In this document: one piece after another, positions 37,058 through 44,896 of the stretch
Layout of the letters: every line of letters starts with the position of its first letter
Numbering within the stretch: position 1 is the stretch's first letter
Made by a program: the position numbers and the translations under genes
The notes under the pieces: generated by a model
What the model saw: the letters and a program-made list of their open reading frames with translations, nothing else
Told to the model about the DNA's origin: nothing
The model's database searches: none
Assembly (NCBI GenBank): GCA_009926615.1
Contig: RFOM01000026.1
Span: 1-47,395, forward strand
DNA length: 47,395 nt
Direction of reading: 5' to 3'
Source: Pseudomonadota bacterium
Lineage (GTDB): Bacteria; Bdellovibrionota_B; Oligoflexia; Silvanigrellales; Silvanigrellaceae

Positions 37058-38641
37058 TCAATGTTCATGCACGGTGCGGGGCCCGACCACGTCGGTCGAA
37101 ATGCGCTGCTGCACAACCTTGGGATCAATCAACGTGCCCGAATCGTCTTCGCGCGAGACGAAAATCCTTCTGATAACGACTTCTTCATCGAGCCGGTTGA
37201 CCAGCCGTGAATGCATCTCAATCGGTTCCAAAAACCTCAATCCGTGAACGTCTTTGACAACAACTTTGAGTGTATTTCGTGACTGACGGTTGCGACCCTT
37301 CGGAGAAAAGCGCGTGAGGCTTGTGCTGCTCTCAATCATCTCACTCGGGACTCCCTGAGTGCGGAGAAAATTCAAAGTCGCAGGACAAAGACTCGGAGCA
37401 GTCGTCAGTTGTTCCGAAGGAATGCTTTCCTCATATACCCGCTTCCACAGCTTGCGGCCGTGCAATAAATCCTCAAGCAAACCAAAACCGCGTGCCTGAT
37501 TGCCGGAAGACTGCGAATGAGCAAACTGCATAAATGACGAATCATCGAGCTTCAAAAAATTATTAAGATCAAGCGGAAGCGAAAAACGGTTGAGTGATTT
37601 GTGGATGGCCTCGAGCATCGCTTCGCAGGCCGTTGCCGTCTTATGAAAATAGACCTGCTGATACATACTCCAGCGCGCACGAAGATAATCCTCGAATGCC
37701 GCAACTCCGCTCCGGCGTATCGCCAGATGGTATCGCGACGTCAGCGGATCCTTGTAAAAACAAGCCGAATCAAGAATACGGCCGGCATCAAAAAGACCAT
37801 AGACAACTCCGCATTCACGCGAATCTCTTAACAGGTAATCCATTCTGTCGACATCAATTTCGCCGCTGACAACTTCATGCAGCAGCGATTGCAGTCCGCT
37901 GCGCTCCAGCAGACCCGCCTGAGCCGGTTCAACGTCCGGATCCAGAACCGCGCAGACATCCTGACCCAAATTCACGTCTGCATGTTCATGCTTGCCCGAA
38001 AATATACGCGCGACGATCATCAGCGTGTAAATCTCGTGTCTGATTCTGGCATCCATTGCCTTTGGACTTTTGGATTTTTGCTTTTCAATTTTTTTACGGA
38101 ACGCCGACTGCAGATAAGCCGGCAATTCAAGGCCGTCGAGAGCCTGCTCAAGCTCATTCCACGAGGGCATAAATCTCTCGAGGCTGTGGCTGAAAGGTGC
38201 GTGACCGACATCGTGCAGCAATGCTGCCAGACGAATAATCTGCGCGATGTCTGCGCTCCTCAAAAATTCCAATGCTTCCCGCGTACCTGTCAGACTGCCG
38301 TGATGCAGCTCGGTCATTGCATGTGATTTGCGGACTGTCTGCGGCAGGTGTTCCAGACTTTCAGTCAGTGCTGCAAGAATTCGCTCCTGATTGGCAATCA
38401 ATGAATTGAGCATCACGCCGGCCATGTGCATTACACCCAGAGCGTGAACAAACCGAGTGTGCGTTGCCCCCGGAAAAACATATTTGATGAATGCCGTCTG
38501 CTGAATACGCCGCAGCCGCTGAAATTCAAAACTGTCGATGACGTGCTTTTCCAATTGCGTGAAGGCAATCGTATCATGCAACGGATCGCGCACTTTGCCG
38601 GTCAGTTTAAGTGTTTCAGTTTGTCTGGAATAGCCCGTCAT
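37058..38641 (-). CDS. HD-domain phosphohydrolase (dGTPase/SAMHD1-like, COG1078 type)
   Basis: A 527-residue metal-dependent phosphohydrolase. The HD site is seen as THTRFVHALGVMHMAG (first His), LAALLHDVGHAPFSH (HD pair) and DVDRMDYLLRDS (last Asp), with HDTIAFTQLEKHVIDSFEFQRLRRI at the front, as in dNTP triphosphohydrolases. Substrates may be dNTPs; this is family inference. I take ATG 38641 (GGGAG 9 bases upstream) rather than the longer frame. The order is HD gene then cobS on one transcript. Confidence 0.85.
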   Translation of the reverse strand: MTGYSRQTETLKLTGKVRDPLHDTIAFTQLEKHVIDSFEFQRLRRIQQTAFIKYVFPGATHTRFVHALGVMHMAGVMLNSLIANQERILAALTESLEHLPQTVRKSHAMTELHHGSLTGTREALEFLRSADIAQIIRLAALLHDVGHAPFSHSLERFMPSWNELEQALDGLELPAYLQSAFRKKIEKQKSKSPKAMDARIRHEIYTLMIVARIFSGKHEHADVNLGQDVCAVLDPDVEPAQAGLLERSGLQSLLHEVVSGEIDVDRMDYLLRDSRECGVVYGLFDAGRILDSACFYKDPLTSRYHLAIRRSGVAAFEDYLRARWSMYQQVYFHKTATACEAMLEAIHKSLNRFSLPLDLNNFLKLDDSSFMQFAHSQSSGNQARGFGLLEDLLHGRKLWKRVYEESIPSEQLTTAPSLCPATLNFLRTQGVPSEMIESSTSLTRFSPKGRNRQSRNTLKVVVKDVHGLRFLEPIEMHSRLVNRLDEEVVIRRIFVSREDDSGTLIDPKVVQQRISTDVVGPRTVHEH

Positions 38642-39028
38642 TTGATGTGCTCCCGAATCACGGCTGCGCACCTGCAGCTTGCGCTCTTCACGCAAACAGT
38701 TGTTCAAAATCAGGCGACTGGGCAAGGGCTTTTCTGCACGTGCCTCAACGTTTAGCAATTTATATTGACATAAGCAGTCTGGGCGTGTTACCCAACCTTT
38801 TACCTTTGCGAAAGGGGTATTCTTTCTTTCGGACGCGGTTTACCACTCAACACACGAAACAACTCGCTGATAGCCTTGCTTAAATTCAGGGCTTGGAATT
38901 GTCTTCGGTTGAACCGGAAGCCGCCCTCCAAGGGAAATGCCGCTGGCAAAGGTTTTGCTGAACGATGAACGGGCGGGGTGTCATCTGCCTGTTAAGTCGT
39001 GAACCACTTCTCCCGGAGGGCTAGAGAA
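38642..39028. promoter_or_regulatory. Divergent HD-hydrolase/carD gap
   Basis: 387 bases without a credible gene. For carD, TTGACA (38765-38770) with a 17-base spacer to TTACCC is the best -35 but has a poor -10. For the HD gene, TATAAA on the minus strand (38758-38763) is a good -10 without a clear -35. A short CCTTT-GCG-AAAGG hairpin (38806-38818) and an imperfect CTTC-GGTT/AACC-GGAAG hairpin near 38900-38925 lie between. Confidence 0.3.
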
Positions 39029-39529
39029 ATGAGTTCAGAAAGAGTGATGTTCGGGGTCGGCGAAAAGGCAGTTTATCCGTGCCATGGCGTCGGAACCATT
39101 GAGAATATCGAGAGTTGTGAAATTGCCGGAACCAAGCAGGACTTTTATGTTCTGAAAATTCACGCCACAGGCGCGAAAGTCATGGTTCCCACCCGCGCGG
39201 CCCAAACCGTCGGACTTCGCGCAGTTATTTCTCCCCGTGAAGTGGAGAAGATTTACGACATACTTAAGTCACCGTCGAAAAAATCGACAGCAACGTGGAA
39301 CCGTCGCTTCCGTGCACTGAACGAGAAGCTCAACACAGGAAATCTTGTCGAAATTGCCGAAGTTCTTCGGGACCTTTCAAGTCTGCGCAACGACAAAGAC
39401 TTGTCTTTCGGTGAAAAGAAAATGCTCGAAAGAGCTCGTGCAATGATTGTTTCCGAAATTTCGGCTGCAAAAAATCTCGACCGCTGCTCGGTTGAAACCG
39501 AACTCAACCACATTTTACTGCCGATTTGA
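39029..39529 (+). CDS. CarD family transcription regulator
   Basis: A 166-residue protein that binds RNA polymerase beta and stabilises the open promoter complex in the family members studied. The N-terminal Tudor-like RNAP-interaction domain begins FGVGEKAVYPCHGVGTIENIES and includes FYVLKI; the C-terminal helical part has WNRRFRALNEKLNTGNLVEIAEVLRDLSSLR and LSFGEKKMLERARAMI. GGAGGG lies about 8 bases before ATG 39029. It is followed by a terminator. Confidence 0.95.
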   Translation: MSSERVMFGVGEKAVYPCHGVGTIENIESCEIAGTKQDFYVLKIHATGAKVMVPTRAAQTVGLRAVISPREVEKIYDILKSPSKKSTATWNRRFRALNEKLNTGNLVEIAEVLRDLSSLRNDKDLSFGEKKMLERARAMIVSEISAAKNLDRCSVETELNHILLPI

Positions 39530-39553
39530 TGAAAACCGGATGACCCGAGACAC

Positions 39554-39582
39554 ACCGCAGGTTGACCCTGCGGTTTTTTTTT
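39554..39582 (+). terminator. Terminator after carD
   Basis: ACCGCAGG-TTGAC-CCTGCGGT (39554-39574) followed by T8 that runs into the tgt stop codon on the other strand. Confidence 0.9.
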
Positions 39583-40690
39583 AGTCTTCAACAGTGCGAA
39601 GAAAATTTTCACTGAACCGGTCAAACGTACCGTTGATGATTTCAGTCCGGCATCTCTCCATCAACCGCTCATAAAACCATGTGTTGTGATAACCGACGAG
39701 CCGCCAGCCTGTCGGTTCGTCGCATTTAATCAACTGATGAAGATAGGCTCTCGAATAGCGGCGGCAAACAAAACATGCGCACGAAGAATCGACGGGTTCG
39801 TTCGACACCGCAAATGCTGCGCGACGCAATTTTACTTTGCCGGAAAAAGTATAGGCAACACCCTGCCGCGCATGATTGGTTGGTATAATACAATCAAACA
39901 TATCAATACCGGCGCGAATACTTCGAACTAAATCATGAGGTGTACCGACACCCATCAGATATCTGGGTTTATCCTGCGGCAGGCGTCCTGCAGTGTAGAG
40001 CGTGAAATGCTCTCTCTCTTCATCCGTCTCTCCGACGGCCAGACCGCCGACGGCATATCCGGGAAAATTCATTTCCGACAGTGCCTGCGCACTTTCCGCC
40101 CGTAAGTCCTCAAATATCGCTCCCTGAACAATTCCGAAGAGAGCATTTTCATGATTCTGCTGCGCATTTTTGCAGCGCAGCGCCCAACGGTGAGTCCGTT
40201 CCATCGCCCGCGCTGCAATATCTCTGGAGCTCGTCGAAGGAACACAAACGTCAAGAACCATCATAATGTCCGAGCCGATCACTTCCTGAAATTGGATGTT
40301 GCTCTCGGGGCTGAAAAATCGCGGTGCCTGATCGAGGTAACTTCTAAACTCAACGCCGTTTTCGGTGATCACCCGCTGGTGGGGAAGCGAAAAAATCTGA
40401 AAGCCTCCGCTGTCAGTCAATATCGGACGGTTCCAATGAATGAGACCGTGATACCCGCCGCACCGCTTCAAAGTCTCGGCACCCGGACGCAAATACAAAT
40501 GATACGTGTTGCCCAAAATGATTTGGACGCCGATATTTTCGAGGTCGTGATGGTCAAGTGCCCTGACCGACCCGAAGGTGCCCACGGACATAAACACGGG
40601 AGTCTCAATATCGCCGTGTGAAGTTTTCACGAGCCCGCGCCGCGCCGCCGTGTTCCTGTCGGTTTTCAACAATTCAAACGAAAAAGCCAC
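39581..40690 (-). CDS. tgt: tRNA-guanine transglycosylase (queuine tRNA-ribosyltransferase)
   Basis: It exchanges G34 of GUN-anticodon tRNAs for preQ1, the entry of queuosine into tRNA. 369 residues: VFMSVGTFGSVRAL, LILGNTYHLYLRPG-type block, catalytic/binding Asp in LTDSGGFQIFSL and FDCIIPTNHARQG, and zinc site CACFVCRRYSRAYLHQL with a later His. The start is GTG 40690 with GGAG about 9 bases upstream. It ends opposite the carD terminator. Epoxyqueuosine made later in the pathway is reduced by QueG, also in this window. Confidence 0.95.
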   Translation of the reverse strand: MAFSFELLKTDRNTAARRGLVKTSHGDIETPVFMSVGTFGSVRALDHHDLENIGVQIILGNTYHLYLRPGAETLKRCGGYHGLIHWNRPILTDSGGFQIFSLPHQRVITENGVEFRSYLDQAPRFFSPESNIQFQEVIGSDIMMVLDVCVPSTSSRDIAARAMERTHRWALRCKNAQQNHENALFGIVQGAIFEDLRAESAQALSEMNFPGYAVGGLAVGETDEEREHFTLYTAGRLPQDKPRYLMGVGTPHDLVRSIRAGIDMFDCIIPTNHARQGVAYTFSGKVKLRRAAFAVSNEPVDSSCACFVCRRYSRAYLHQLIKCDEPTGWRLVGYHNTWFYERLMERCRTEIINGTFDRFSENFLRTVED

Positions 40691-40767
40691 CCGAAAGGCT
40701 CCGCGGTTGGTGCAAAGATACCTTTGAAGTTTATAAAATTACAGCCGGCTGCAAACGCTTTGCGAAA

Positions 40768-42057
40768 TCATTCGAAACAGCATCCGTTCTGGCCGGTGCC
40801 TTGTAACGGCAAAGTTTCCATGCGTGCAAGCATGCTGCGCCTGAATTCATACTTCACGGCCGCTTTGAGTCCCGGAAAGAATTCACGCCAGTATTTGTCG
40901 GCAAAACGGGGGTTGGTGCTCGACAGCTCAAGCGTCACTGTCGGGACTTTGCGTTCATTTCCTGCAAAATTGCCCAATGAACCCGGATAAAAAACAAAAT
41001 CGAGAACGCGGTAATTGTTTGAGTTGCGCGATACCACGTAGGCCAAGTCACGGGCCTTTTTCTCAAACGATGACAAGTTCTTGCGTTTATTGTCCCCCGG
41101 ACCGTCGTAGTCAAGGAAACCGAGCGGCGCATGAATGGAAACAACTTTGTCCGGCTCGAAACGTGACATCAGGTCAACCTGAAATCGCGTCCCTTCCTCG
41201 GTGTCCGGAGCAGCTCCCGGAAAGTGGCGCGGATCGGAATTTCGTCGCTGTTTCCACCAGTTCCAAGCAGACTTCCACCAGTCCGTGGTCGCAAAGTTTC
41301 TGTTGAGGTCAACGCCGTTGGCATTTGTCCGGCGCGCCGGAAACATGAAAAAGCCGTCCGGATTGACAAGCGGAGCCACCACGACTCTGTGCTGAAGAAA
41401 CAATGCTCTGTCGCGCTGGAGGGCTTCCGCAAACCGGAATGCCAAATTGATGGGCGTAAGTTCGTCAGGATGAACGCCGCCGAGCACAAGTGTGCTCTCG
41501 TCGTTGGGCTTGTAGCCTGCGCCTCTCCCCAATCCGGAGTAATCCCAGTAAATCAAAGGATGTCCCTGTTCCGAGACCCTGTCGTAGGTCCACGGAAGTG
41601 ACGAACAGGGGCTTTTCCCCCAGCCGAGACTGCGGTATCGGGAATCAATTTTTTCGCAAAGTTCGCTGATCCTTTGACTCTTTCTCACTGCATCTGCCGA
41701 GCCGATAGCATCAAAAACGGAAACGCCCGCCAAATTCTCTAGTCCAAATAACCTGCGGCTGACGTAATGAAAGTCACTGAAAAGCGATTGATCCATGGAT
41801 CTTGCCGCAAGCGAAACGGGAGTAGACGGACCGCCGCCGAATGAACGCATTTTTTCGAACTGTGCCTGAGAATCGCTTGCAGAACCCACAGCCGTGGCAC
41901 TTGCAGCAGCGCTCAACCCAATGAAAACAAGTCTGAAATTACGCATCTTTTTCAAGAACACGCTCCGTTGCGCCGGCCGTTCATCGTCCGGCAAAACACC
42001 TGACTTCCCGCTCTTTTCCTGAGCCCTCGGCTGCTCTGTGGAGAATGTTTTTTGCAT
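40768..42057 (-). CDS. M14-family zinc carboxypeptidase, exported (MpaA-like)
   Basis: A 429-residue protein. The metal site is complete: GGVHPDELTP (His and Glu), SIHAPLGFLDYDG (third ligand His), substrate Arg in GVDLNRNFATTDW and catalytic Glu in VTLELSS. Local patterns resemble MpaA, the murein tripeptide amidase, but the substrate is not certain. ATG 42057 has AAGGAG 7 bases upstream, so it is well supported, yet it places 37 charged residues before the hydrophobic stretch LVFIGLSAAASATAVGSA (about 43-60). This would be a signal with a long n-region, or an internal start (ATG 41946) gives an ordinary signal peptide. tgt starts 77 bases downstream on the same strand. Confidence 0.85.
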   Translation of the reverse strand: MQKTFSTEQPRAQEKSGKSGVLPDDERPAQRSVFLKKMRNFRLVFIGLSAAASATAVGSASDSQAQFEKMRSFGGGPSTPVSLAARSMDQSLFSDFHYVSRRLFGLENLAGVSVFDAIGSADAVRKSQRISELCEKIDSRYRSLGWGKSPCSSLPWTYDRVSEQGHPLIYWDYSGLGRGAGYKPNDESTLVLGGVHPDELTPINLAFRFAEALQRDRALFLQHRVVVAPLVNPDGFFMFPARRTNANGVDLNRNFATTDWWKSAWNWWKQRRNSDPRHFPGAAPDTEEGTRFQVDLMSRFEPDKVVSIHAPLGFLDYDGPGDNKRKNLSSFEKKARDLAYVVSRNSNNYRVLDFVFYPGSLGNFAGNERKVPTVTLELSSTNPRFADKYWREFFPGLKAAVKYEFRRSMLARMETLPLQGTGQNGCCFE

Positions 42058-42292
42058 ACAATTCTCCTTTTCACATGCACCAAGCTCAAGTAAAGAAACA
42101 CCCTGCCGCGATCAGCTCTGAGTTGCCCGCCGGCCCCGTTCCCTGAAGACAAGTGACTTGATTCCATCACGCAGCGGAAGGAGATTCAAGTTCGTACCGT
42201 CAAGGCCGGTGCACGCTGATCCACTCAATGAAGTATCGGCAGTTTAAGTTTTTCAGCCCTGCAATGTTTGCACCATGAGGTAGTAAAACAAG

Positions 42293-42544
42293 ATGACAAA
42301 TGCAAATTTATCCAGTCAGCGTGCCGCAATTCAAAAATTCATTGACGAAAAAATTGCTCCGGGGGTTCAGTCGCACGGGGGAGATGTCCTGATTGAAGAG
42401 CTTTCCGGCGGGATTCTGACCGTCAGTCTGACCGGAGCGTGCGGCAGCTGCAATGTACAGGCCTATACCTCCGAATCCATCGCAAATTACATACTCGAAG
42501 AATTCCCCGAGCTTGACGATGTGGTCGTGCGTGACCCAACATAG
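42293..42544 (+). CDS. NifU C-terminal-domain (Nfu-type) iron-sulfur carrier protein
   Basis: An 83-residue stand-alone Nfu domain that probably holds a [4Fe-4S] cluster on a dimer and delivers it to target enzymes. The start FIDEKIAPGVQSHGGDVLIEEL and the cluster motif GACGSCNV (CxxC near residue 51) are typical. The upstream site GAGGT is poorly spaced, so expression may be low. It precedes the maltokinase-like gene by 53 bases. Clients in this window could include QueG, which carries two 4Fe-4S clusters. The 235-base gap upstream (42058-42292) shows no clear promoter. Confidence 0.88.
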   Translation: MTNANLSSQRAAIQKFIDEKIAPGVQSHGGDVLIEELSGGILTVSLTGACGSCNVQAYTSESIANYILEEFPELDDVVVRDPT

Positions 42545-42597
42545 GGATCAGATTGCGCTGCAGCTCAGGGAACGCAGCGCCTCAACGGGGCGGTGGC

Positions 42598-44232
42598 GTG
42601 AACGCTTTCATTCAAATTTTGGAACAATTGGTCTTCGCCGTCCCGAGGAATGTCTGGCCGCTGCAGCGCTTTTATCCGTTCCCGTCCCCGCCTGCGGCGC
42701 CCGTCAGGGTCTATGATGCCTGCGTTTTCAGGCAGGATGCCGGCGGGGCAATTGGCATTGCTTGGCTCAAATGCGAGGGACATCAGCCGCTTCTGACCTT
42801 CCCGTTCCGGATTGCCCGCTACAGTCAGGACGGTGACCTGATTTCCCTCACCCCGTGGAGTCTGAGAGAAAGTACGGCAGATCCTCAATTTTATTCAACA
42901 TGGATGCATCTGGCAGCGACTGCGGGGAAACTCCCGACGTTCCGCGGCGGAGCACTGGCCTGCAGGCAGTTTGAAGCCCAGTCGAGTTTCAACATCATCA
43001 ACCTCTGGACGGACAGCAAAAACACATGCACCCGCGTCGAAACTCAACATCTGTGCAAAATTTTCCGGCTTGTTTCCACAGATCAGCCGTACTCCATGGA
43101 AGCAGAAATTTTGGAATATCTGAACAGTCAGAATCACTTTCTGCAACATCCCGAACTTACGGTACGATACGATTTTTATCCGGCCAACACCGACGGTCCC
43201 GGCCTGCCTGTTGCGATTGTCACCCGCTATATCCAAAGCGATGCCAAATTATGGCAGGAACTTACGGCATCTATACAGCACGCACGTTACCCCGACCCGA
43301 TGAAGGAAAGAGCATCGAGGCTGAGCTGGTATTCCATCACCGAGACGGTATCAAAACTTGGCCGGCTTTTGGCCGAATTTCACGTCGCCATGACCAACGG
43401 AAAGAAAAATCTTCTCATCACACCTGAAACCAACACAGGCGAAGCCAAAGAACAGTGGCTCGAAAAACTCCTCCAAAAACTCAACGAGCGGATTTACACT
43501 CTGCGCAGCCACGCGCAGACACTTGCGCTGTCCCAACAGGACATCAACGAAATTTCAGATTTTTCGTACCAACTTTTTGAACGGGTCAAGGCTGCAGACC
43601 ATCTGGGCCTTCTCATCCGCATCCACGGACACGCCCACCTTGGACAAGTGCTTATTGGCGACGACACGCTTTTTCTTGTCAATTACGAAACGGACGGCCT
43701 CGACGAAGAAGACTACCGGCTGCAAAAACAATCATGTCTGAAAGATTTAGCCGGCATGCTGGTCAGCCTGAAGTTTGCGTGGCACACGACAGAACGCAGT
43801 CATGATTTTCCGGTTTTCGGCGATCTTGTCTCTCCGGAAAGCGAGTACGGCCGGCACGTCAAGAGGGGTGCAAAAAATTTCGCCGAGCCGAAACGTTATC
43901 ATCCGGCACTCGACGAACTGGAAAATATCTTCGTCCGCTCGTATCTGCAAAGCATTGCGGAAGACACCGCTGCTGTTGAACTTCTGCCCGTGAAAAAAGC
44001 GGACCTTGAAAGTCTTTATGACTTTTCGTTTCTGCTGCGTATCCTTAAGGAAACCGTTCGTGACCTCGGTCATCAGAATCCGCGATCAAAAACTGATCTG
44101 AGAATTCTCAGTGATTTCATTCACGGACGGCTCGTCCGGCCGAACTTTGAATCTTTTTATGCTGATCCCATGGGTTCAAATCCGAACTCGCCGGCCGAAG
44201 CCCCGTATGGAACGGATGCAGATTTCTCCTGA
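42598..44232 (+). CDS. Maltokinase-fold protein with altered catalytic residues (putative pseudokinase)
   Basis: A 544-residue protein of the aminoglycoside-phosphotransferase/maltokinase group. The C-terminal lobe has RIHGHAHLGQVLIGDDTLFLVNYETDG near residue 340 and KQSCLKDLAGMLVSLKFA, matching the maltokinase pattern HGDxHLGQ ... DFEGE ... RDxAGM. The catalytic Asp of HGD is His, and the metal-binding Asp of DFE is Asn. The N-terminal cap (ILEQLVFAVPRNVWPLQRF) is present. Maltokinase makes maltose-1-phosphate for glycogen-type glucan; this copy may be inactive. Neither GlgE nor TreS is nearby. GTG 42598 is my preferred start; a TTG 45 bases upstream is the alternative. Confidence 0.7.
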   Translation: MNAFIQILEQLVFAVPRNVWPLQRFYPFPSPPAAPVRVYDACVFRQDAGGAIGIAWLKCEGHQPLLTFPFRIARYSQDGDLISLTPWSLRESTADPQFYSTWMHLAATAGKLPTFRGGALACRQFEAQSSFNIINLWTDSKNTCTRVETQHLCKIFRLVSTDQPYSMEAEILEYLNSQNHFLQHPELTVRYDFYPANTDGPGLPVAIVTRYIQSDAKLWQELTASIQHARYPDPMKERASRLSWYSITETVSKLGRLLAEFHVAMTNGKKNLLITPETNTGEAKEQWLEKLLQKLNERIYTLRSHAQTLALSQQDINEISDFSYQLFERVKAADHLGLLIRIHGHAHLGQVLIGDDTLFLVNYETDGLDEEDYRLQKQSCLKDLAGMLVSLKFAWHTTERSHDFPVFGDLVSPESEYGRHVKRGAKNFAEPKRYHPALDELENIFVRSYLQSIAEDTAAVELLPVKKADLESLYDFSFLLRILKETVRDLGHQNPRSKTDLRILSDFIHGRLVRPNFESFYADPMGSNPNSPAEAPYGTDADFS

Positions 44233-44277
44233 TTTTAGGGGCTCACAGCGGGTCAGACGAAGAGTTGACCCTCAAAT

Positions 44278-44306
44278 TTGACAGCACAGACGGCTTTGAC
44301 AATACT
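44278..44306 (+). promoter_or_regulatory. Putative sigma-70-type promoter of ndk
   Basis: TTGACA (44278-44283), a 17-base spacer and AATACT (44301-44306), 62 bases before the ndk ATG. A full -35 match and four of six in the -10. Confidence 0.5.
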
Positions 44307-44368
44307 GCGGCCTCGCAATGCGGCCCCGTGTTTGAACTGTGGTCGGAATTTACGAAAGGATTATCACA

Positions 44369-44794
44369 ATGGAAATGACATTCTCAATCATCAAGCCCGA
44401 CGGCGTCCGCCGCAATCTGGTCGGAAAAATCTTCAACATGATCGAATCTGCCGGTCTGCGCATCGTCGCAACCAAAATGATTCATATGTCACGCCGTGAA
44501 GCGGAACAATTCTACGCCGTTCACAAAGACAGGCCGTTTTTCGGCGAACTTTGTGATTTTATGTGCTCGGGACCGGTTGTCGTCTCGGCTCTTCAGGCGC
44601 CGGATGCTGTTACAAAATATCGCGACCTGATGGGTGCAACTGACCCCAAAAAAGCCGCACAGGGTACAATCCGCGCCGCTTTTGCAGAAAGCATCGGCGA
44701 AAACACGGTTCACGGCTCGGACTCGAAGGACAATGCAGCGATCGAGCTCGGCTTCTTCTTCGCCGGCACGGAACTTGTCAATCGCGCCCGCTGA
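44369..44794 (+). CDS. ndk: Nucleoside diphosphate kinase
   Basis: It moves the gamma phosphate from ATP to NDPs through a phosphohistidine. 141 residues: [17 protein letters not shown] start, then SGPVVVSAL, and the active His in ENTVHGSDS near residue 116. AAAGGA lies 8 bases before ATG 44369; the frame opens earlier but the family begins here. Two hairpins follow, the second with a T-tract, before tex. Confidence 0.97.
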   Translation: MEMTFSIIKPDGVRRNLVGKIFNMIESAGLRIVATKMIHMSRREAEQFYAVHKDRPFFGELCDFMCSGPVVVSALQAPDAVTKYRDLMGATDPKKAAQGTIRAAFAESIGENTVHGSDSKDNAAIELGFFFAGTELVNRAR

Positions 44795-44807
44795 CGTAAA
44801 CTGACAG

Positions 44808-44867
44808 ACTGCGGCACCTTCCGCAGTTCGTTGTCATGAGGGGGGTCCATGTTGGACACCCTTTTTT
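44808..44867 (+). terminator. Hairpin and terminator between ndk and tex
   Basis: ACTGCGG-CACCTT-CCGCAGT (44808-44827) followed by GGGTCCA-TGT-TGGACaCCC (44843-44861, one bulged A) and T6 (44862-44867). It lies 29 bases before the tex ATG. An in-frame ATG at 44849 sits inside the second hairpin. Confidence 0.7.
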
Positions 44868-44896
44868 GTTTTGGAATCAATGGAAGAGAGACAGCT

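Noticed and set aside
38611..38883. 90-codon plus-strand frame in the HD-hydrolase/carD gap
   Set aside because: It mostly overlaps the start of the HD gene, has no SD, and shows no family features.
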